This document shows, one piece after another, positions 58,902 through 64,000 of a stretch of 64,000 nt of DNA. The stretch lies in contig BSBK01008428.1 in the NCBI GenBank assembly GCA_027943335.1, positions 1,056,501 through 1,120,500 of the forward strand, given 5' to 3'. This DNA is from Chamaecyparis obtusa (lineage: Eukaryota; Streptophyta; Pinopsida; Cupressales; Cupressaceae). Numbering within the stretch: position 1 is the first letter of the stretch; each line of letters starts with the position of its first letter. The notes beneath the pieces are model-generated. The model saw nothing but the letters and a program-made list of their open reading frames with translations. It was not told the origin of the DNA and did not search any database. Made by a program: the position numbers and the translations under genes.

Positions 58902-60622
58902 TTTTATTAAGATAAAAATAGGTTTTGAAGGGGCCCCAAAACCCTGTACAACACTGGAACTTAAGATAGGACATTAAGAATTCACTAAAAACAATAGTCC
59001 AGCCAGAACAAAAGACTAGACATCCCAAACACCACACAGAAAAATACTGCCAAAGAAAGCAGTCCAACTAAAAAACCCCATTCCGCTGTGCAAGATAAGC
59101 CAAAGGAGAACAACAATTAAAGGAAAGGGGACTAAACTTTTGATCCCTACTTATGGGACTGAATGGTCATGTCAAAAGAAGAGGAGGATCTCGTAGAGTG
59201 TTTACCTTTAACTATGATCCAAGCTTCTTTAACTCTAGCAGCCTCATCCTTCCAGCACAACGAATCCAATACTGAAGAAATAACACCCAACAAAGGTGTT
59301 GAAATAGCCATTGAAGTGTCCAAAATAGGGCCAACTTTAATCCCAACCAAGGGATTAACTAAAAGAGGATCAACAAAAGAAGAACCAGCAACTACCAAAA
59401 CACCAACAGGGCCAGAAGAATCAAGACCCACAACACTATCAGCAAGGGGCCCAACTCCCTCCAGCAAAGAAGGAGTCGGTCCAGTACCAGTAGAAGGGTA
59501 GATAGAATCAAGGCCAGCAACCACAGTAGGCCAAGTAGAAACAATAGGGCATGAGTCATCCACCACCACAAAAGACACCAGATCTCCTAAAATAGGAGCA
59601 ACCTCCTTTTTAGGCTGAGAGGAGTTTTCATGACAGTATAATGTTGGGTGGAAGCACCCTTCCACCAAGAGGGAGAAGATTTCTACTTCTTAGTATCCAA
59701 GCCACATTAAGTAGAAATGTGACCAACTTTATAGCAGTTATGACACCTAAAAGGAATACCTTCATATTCAAGTTTTTTTATCCAAGATCCCACAGATGAC
59801 ATAATTTTGATTTTAGCTGGAAGACCCTTCGAGGTGTCAAGATCTACCAAAAGGCGGGCAACATTGGAGTGATAAATATTAAAAGAGTCATGATCCAACA
59901 TTAAGAAATCCCCCAAGGCCTCACCCACTTCCTCCATAATGGAGTCTTGCTAGAGATGAAGAGGGAGGTTAGGAAGCCTAGGCCAATTGGGAATCTTACA
60001 TAAGACTTTAGAGGAAGGATTAAAATTAGGGTGTTAGGGCTTAACCATAAGCATGAATTTTTCCTCCTCCCAGCTAAAGAAATGATTACACAAGATCTTA
60101 GATCTATCCTCAGCCTTATCAAACTTAGCTATGAAAAACCCTTTATCCATAGGAAAAATATGAACAATATGAGATAAAATTGGTTCCCATTTACGAGAAA
60201 CCCAATCATGCAATTGAGGGAGGCTAGGCCAGGAACCCCAAAAGTGACAGATCAAACTATGAGCCTTAAAAATATCAGTGTTGTTCACCACGTCCCCTTC
60301 AAACTCAAAAAAGAGCTTAATAAAGAGAGATAAACTCAGTGTACCAGGGTGGTGGAAGACGCTAGACCATTAGTGCCAACAACAACCCTAGGTCCTTTCC
60401 CACACACAATCATCTTATAAATGACCTTGGCAAAGGACCCCACCACAAGATTCTACAGACTAGAAGCCCTGAGAACATCCTCACCAAAAGGTGAAGGAGA
60501 AGAGGAGGGAGGAGTAGGAGGAGCATCACCCCCATCCCCAAAGACTAGCAGATGGGAAGGGGCTGAAGGTGAGGAAACATACCCCTTGGCACCATGAGGC
60601 CCAATCCCAAAAATTACAACAC
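58902..60622 (-). mobile_element. ORF1-only non-LTR element, copy 3 (longest)
   Basis: Flanked by GCACCTATGTT (58891-58901 and 60623-60633, no mismatch). It spans 1.72 kb. On - it has about 330 bases of 5' sequence, a DUF4283/zinc-knuckle ORF1 (from about 60291), a variable region, the conserved tail and a 3' UTR ending in 'ccccttcaaaacctattttt' and an AATAAAAAA tail. There is no space for an RT/endonuclease ORF. It extends about 520 bases further 5' than copy 1, so it may be full length. Confidence 0.87.
59147..60291 (-). pseudogene. ORF1-like protein of copy 3 (DUF4283 plus zinc knuckle)
   Basis: On -, 60291-60034 codes for the DUF4283 N-terminal half (C-H-F-W-G-S-W-P-S, W-V-S-R-K-W, D-K-G-F-F-I-A-K-F-D). 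After a stop at K-P, the next part (P-N-W-P-R-L-P-N-L-P-L-H-L, then L-V-D-L-D-T-S-K-G-L-P) leads to the knuckle P-F-R-C-H-N-C-Y-K-V-G-H, followed by a stop near 59707. The tail (59668-59147) ends with V-K-G-K-H and S-F-D-M-T-I-Q-S-H-K. The DUF4283/CCHC pair is typical of plant L1 ORF1. At least three stops; inactive as read. Confidence 0.78.
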
Positions 60623-60633
60623 GCACCTATGTT

Positions 60634-61555
60634 ACTATTGTGGGGTTGAATCTTATTTAGTTATTTGAGACTTTAGCATTTATTATGTATTTCTCCTCTA
60701 AGATTTTGCATAGGTATTGTAACATATAAAAATGTGATGGATATGTGAAATGTGTGTAGGAGTGGTTGGAAGGTAAGATCTTCTCCTTAACCCCAAATTC
60801 CCAAAAGAAAGATCCAAATAGATTAACCATAAGAAAATGGTCAATGCACATGACACAAGGGAGGATGGGGAGAGGAGCCAAAGGCACACCCTAACGAGAT
60901 CCACCTTGCAGAGATCACACGTGGAAGCAAAAAACACACAAGTGAGAGAGAGAATGTAGATCAACTTCTTATATTCATTCAAATAGATTCATACATGTCA
61001 GGTTGTAAGGCCTTCCCAGTTAGGGCCAGATATTATAATTCAAGTACAAAAGTCTTCTAACATGCAAGGCTCTGAAACTATCTTCCAACTTTTATCTTCT
61101 ACTACTGATGTCCTGATTCATGTGCTAAACTACAACCAAAATATTACAATGTATACAATAGGCTACCAAATAATTGGGCCTTCAGATCCACCATAAATAG
61201 AAGGCACGACCAGACCTAGGTCCATAAGATTCCCAATGATAGATACCAGCATCAAATTTGTGACCATAATTAATTACACAAGTCAGCCTCAACAGGAAAC
61301 TAAAACAATCAACTCAGTAAGCAAGGATAATCGAGTGCCAGACAAGCATCACCAAGCGCCAGGGAATTAACTAAGCGCCAGAGAGATAACTGACCAACTT
61401 GGTTAACAAAGCAAACCAGGCAACTACCGAGCCAACTCGGTCAAAGTAAGAACCGAGCAACACAGGAAAACACAAACATGTTTTTGGTGACATAGGATTG
61501 CCAAGGACCCAAAATGTTCCCGCATCAAACACCTGGGGTTATTTGAAATGATTCT
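60634..61555 (-). other. Element D 3' UTR / probable LTR
   Basis: Non-coding on -. It starts near the 'tgatgcgggaacattttgg' phrase (about 61535), which follows the chromodomain. The end is next to non-LTR copy 3. LTR identity is inferred from position only. Confidence 0.4.
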
Positions 61556-61559
61556 CTAA

Positions 61560-61725
61560 ATTATGCAGTAGGTACAACCCGAGCTAAATCCAACTCAGAT
61601 TGTGAAATTCATGAGTTTTCTTCAATCGGTCTATTCTTCCACTTTACCAAATATTCCATATATTATTTTCCTCTTGTACTTCTACCAACTCTTTATTCCA
61701 AAATTTTATCAACTTCTTCTATCTA
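61560..61725 (-). pseudogene. Element D chromodomain
   Basis: On - the translation gives E-E-V-D-K-I-L-E, a stop, R-V-G, then G-K, a stop, Y-M-E-Y-L-V-K-W-K-N-R-P-I-E-E-N-S, a stop and S-Q-S-E-L. The aromatic positions and the Y-L-V-K-W-K core fit a chromodomain, which in chromoviruses guides integration to heterochromatin marks. Three stops. Confidence 0.75.
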
Positions 61726-61875
61726 TTTCGTAGGATAATCATTCAGTACTGTCATTTCTTCATCTGATTCATGGTACTCATATAAATCAGCAATGTTGAA
61801 TATAGGTGATATATCCATGTCATTAGGTAATTCAATCTCATAAGCATTTTCATTGTCAAATTTATTCAAAAATTT

Positions 61876-62860
61876 TCAAGGACCAAACTTCTTCATTTTC
61901 AGCTTCTCATATGTTCCAACAGGAAATCTGCCTTTCTTCAAATGAACCATTACTTCATCACCGGCTGCAAAAGTCTTATGTCTTCTAGATCTATCAGCAC
62001 TGTCTTTGTATTTCTGATTACTTTTCTCCAACTTATGTTTAACATCTTCATGCATTCTCTTCAAGTACTCGGTAAACTTTACTCCTTCAACACTTCTCTT
62101 TCCTTCATCAACAATATCCCTCAAATCTAATATACCTCTCGGTTCTATGCCATTTACAATCTCAAAAGGTATTTTTCCAGTACTTCTATTCATTGAATTA
62201 TTGTATGCAAACTCTGCTTGTGCCAACACAGAATCCCAATTACTTGGTGTGTCTCCAACTAAACATCTCAAAAGGTTACCCAAGCTTCTATTCACAAATT
62301 TTGTTTGTCCATTAGTCTGTGGGTGAAACATAGAACTATATTTCAACTCGGTGCCAAAATTTCTCCAAAGGGTCTTCCAAAAGTATCCAACAAATTTACT
62401 GTCTCAGTCATAGATGATACTCCTCGGTAATCCATGCAATTTGACAATTTCCTTAAAGAAAATATTTGCTATGTGTACTACATCTGATGTCTTTCTATAG
62501 GGTATAAAATATGCCATTTTAGAAAATATACCCACAACAACAAATATAGAATCATTACCTCTCACTGTCTTCAATAAGCCAAGAACAAAATCCATACTAA
62601 TATCAATCCAAGGTTTCTGAGGAATAGAAATCAGTGTATACAATCTAGTATTTTGACTTACTCCTTTTGCAACTTGACAAATTCCACAACTTCTCACAAA
62701 TTTCTGAACATCCTTATACAACTGTGGCCAAAACTATTTCTCCTTAAGAAAATTTAATGTCTTGTCAATATCAAATTGTCCAGCCAAACCACTACTATGT
62801 TTCTCCTTTATCAAATTAGTTCCCATTGATCCTCTCAGTATACACAACTGAATACCTTTT
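61876..62860 (-). pseudogene. Element D integrase
   Basis: On -: a zinc module with H-S-S-G-L-A-G-Q-F-D-I-D-K-T and C-G-I-C-Q, then S-M-D-F-V-L-G (first Asp), I-I-Y-D-stop-D (second Asp region) and H-P-Q-T-N-G-Q-T-K-F-V-N-R-S-L. In the last motif the catalytic Glu is Lys (codon 62301-62299). The G-P motif of the C-terminus is at about 61876. Stops occur near 62735, 62403 and 61876. Inactive as read. Confidence 0.85.
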
Positions 62861-62864
62861 GTAA

Positions 62865-62899
62865 GATATAAAAATATATCTTTGATATATTTTTATATC
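62865..62899. repeat. Perfect 16-bp inverted repeat (hairpin)
   Basis: GATATAAAAATATATC, three T, then its exact reverse complement. It lies within a few bases of the place where element D's coding sequence stops. Confidence 0.9.
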
Positions 62900-64000
62900 T
62901 ATGTTTGTGTGTTGGGTGTGAAAAATGTTGCGAACATACAAAACTTAATAAAACATAAATACTTATCTTGAAAGGGGGTAGATTCAAAAATCACTATTTT
63001 TTGGTGTCTATATTCAGTATCAAGAAATTCTACAACCAAATTTGGCCTGGAAACACAGAAACAGAGAAAACCCAAAAAAAAAATTTCTTTCTGAGAGAGG
63101 TTGACCTTGACTTAAAAAATGGGTAAGATCTTACCCCAGGGCACAATCTCACCCCTAAAAGTTGACCTTGACCTGCAATGTTCTAATGAAAATTCTATTC
63201 ACAGATCTCAAAAGTTCGCCAAAAAGGGTACTCATATCTGAACTGCAATTCATTGTCCCGCACTTGTACCTATAAGAAAAGGGGTTTTGTTGTTTGGATG
63301 AGGAGTTTTCCTTGGTCAAATCCTGGTTTGGAATCAACCTTTAAAATAGAATTGAAATAGAGAATGCTAGCAAGTAGTAGAAGTAGATCTAACAACGAAG
63401 CTATGATATTCAATAGATATGCAATTGTATTTGGAATGTAAACAAGTATGTTGATATGAAAGCTTGGACTCAACAATAACAAATGTAAATTAAAACCTCT
63501 ATGATTGTATGCTTGGAATCCACCTTGAAGGGAGAATGAATAGATCTTGAAGATGAGCAAAGAATCTTGAAGGAAGATCACACCACCATGATGGATAGAT
63601 CTAGGGTTTCAATGATCAATCTTGAATGCTTGAACCAAATCCCTCCAAAGGCTTGAAAACTTGAATCCTTGATCTTCAATGGAGAACCTGAATGCTTGAA
63701 TGTAGATGATGCCTTGAATTCTTCCTTGATTGAGAATCCTTTCTTGAATGCTTGGAGATCTTGATAAATTATGACAAAGGATGGATGTATTTCACACTTG
63801 ATTCATGGATTGAAAGATGGATCGAAATGAGAGAGGAAGGCTTCCTTTTATACTAGTCTAGGGCACAAACTTCTAGAGAGGTCGACATAGGAGAGTTAAA
63901 TTCCCATTTAAACCTTAACCCCTAGAAATGGACCTAGATTAAATATAATTTAAGAGTTTACCGTTCTGAAATCTGAAACAGTCGACCCAGAAGCGGGAAA
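62900..64000. other. Unrecognised, probably retroelement non-coding DNA
   Basis: No gene is supported. From 63530 to 63760 the words 'cttgaatg' and 'gatcttgaa' recur many times. The region may be an LTR or leader of an element that continues beyond the window. Confidence 0.45.

Larger units (their letters stand above)
60634..62860 (-). mobile_element. Element D: 5'-truncated chromovirus (Ty3-gypsy)
   Basis: Integrase with zinc module and a chromodomain are read on - from 62860 to 61560. The right end is cut at about 62860, so RT, protease and gag are absent. The left 900 bases are probably 3' UTR and LTR, with CTCGG/CCGAG words at 61430-61450. The partner LTR is absent and the LTR borders are not resolved. 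Confidence 0.75.

Noticed and set aside
63155..63581. Two open stretches on - at the right edge
   Set aside because: Low-complexity Leu/Ser/Ile-rich reading of non-coding DNA, no motif.

Overview
The window is nuclear DNA of a seed plant with a large, repeat-rich genome. I see one host gene with normal plant introns among nested LTR and non-LTR retroelements of plant lineages: Tat/Ogre-like Ty3-gypsy, a chromovirus, Copia-like LTRs and L1-type ORF1 relatives. A conifer or similar giant genome would fit, but the sequence does not prove it.

Layout. (1) 1-12032: element A, a Tat/Ogre-like Ty3-gypsy element on +. Its left LTR is cut by the window edge. Domain order is unusual: gag, protease, an extra RNase H, reverse transcriptase, its own RNase H, integrase. 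(2) 12033 to about 19600: element B, a second Tat-type element on +. It keeps gag, protease and a G-patch linker, but RT through integrase is deleted. The 3' part still holds an antisense promoter and first exon, tandem repeats, a polypurine tract and an LTR start. A lies upstream of B's gag, probably inserted into B's leader. (3) About 19640-25137: element E on -, with a Copia-like LTR and decayed Met-type primer site, a coiled-coil/zinc-knuckle protein and a broken ORF I do not recognise; no pol. (4) 25138-30918: AT-rich intergenic DNA with several small tandem repeats and one GC-rich island. (5) 30919-32506 on -: the only convincing host gene, a three-exon VIT/CCC1-family membrane protein resembling plant MEB1/MEB2. 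Intron 2 holds a roughly 66-bp minisatellite. (6) 34810-36055, 38080-39165 and 58891-60633: three copies of a non-LTR family, each between long target-site duplications, coding only for an ORF1-like DUF4283/zinc-knuckle protein. (7) 38025-58080: a probable solo Copia-like LTR split by non-LTR copy 2 and by element C. (8) 39226-57005: element C, a structurally complete Tat-type element on -. It has two 1246-bp LTRs, ATGTA duplications, a tRNA-Lys-type primer site and a polypurine tract. It also carries an antisense plant-mobile-domain gene with its own TATA box and intron. (9) About 60650-62860: element D on -, a 5'-truncated chromovirus (integrase plus chromodomain). (10) 62861-64000: unrecognised, probably retroelement DNA.

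All retroelement coding regions carry stops or frameshifts, so none looks autonomous now. Intact terminal structures and LTR divergence of only a few percent (by eye) suggest A and C inserted fairly recently. The most distinctive observations are the ORF1-only non-LTR family, the RNase H upstream of RT in A, the Gln-to-stop pattern in A, and the antisense gene module shared by B and C.
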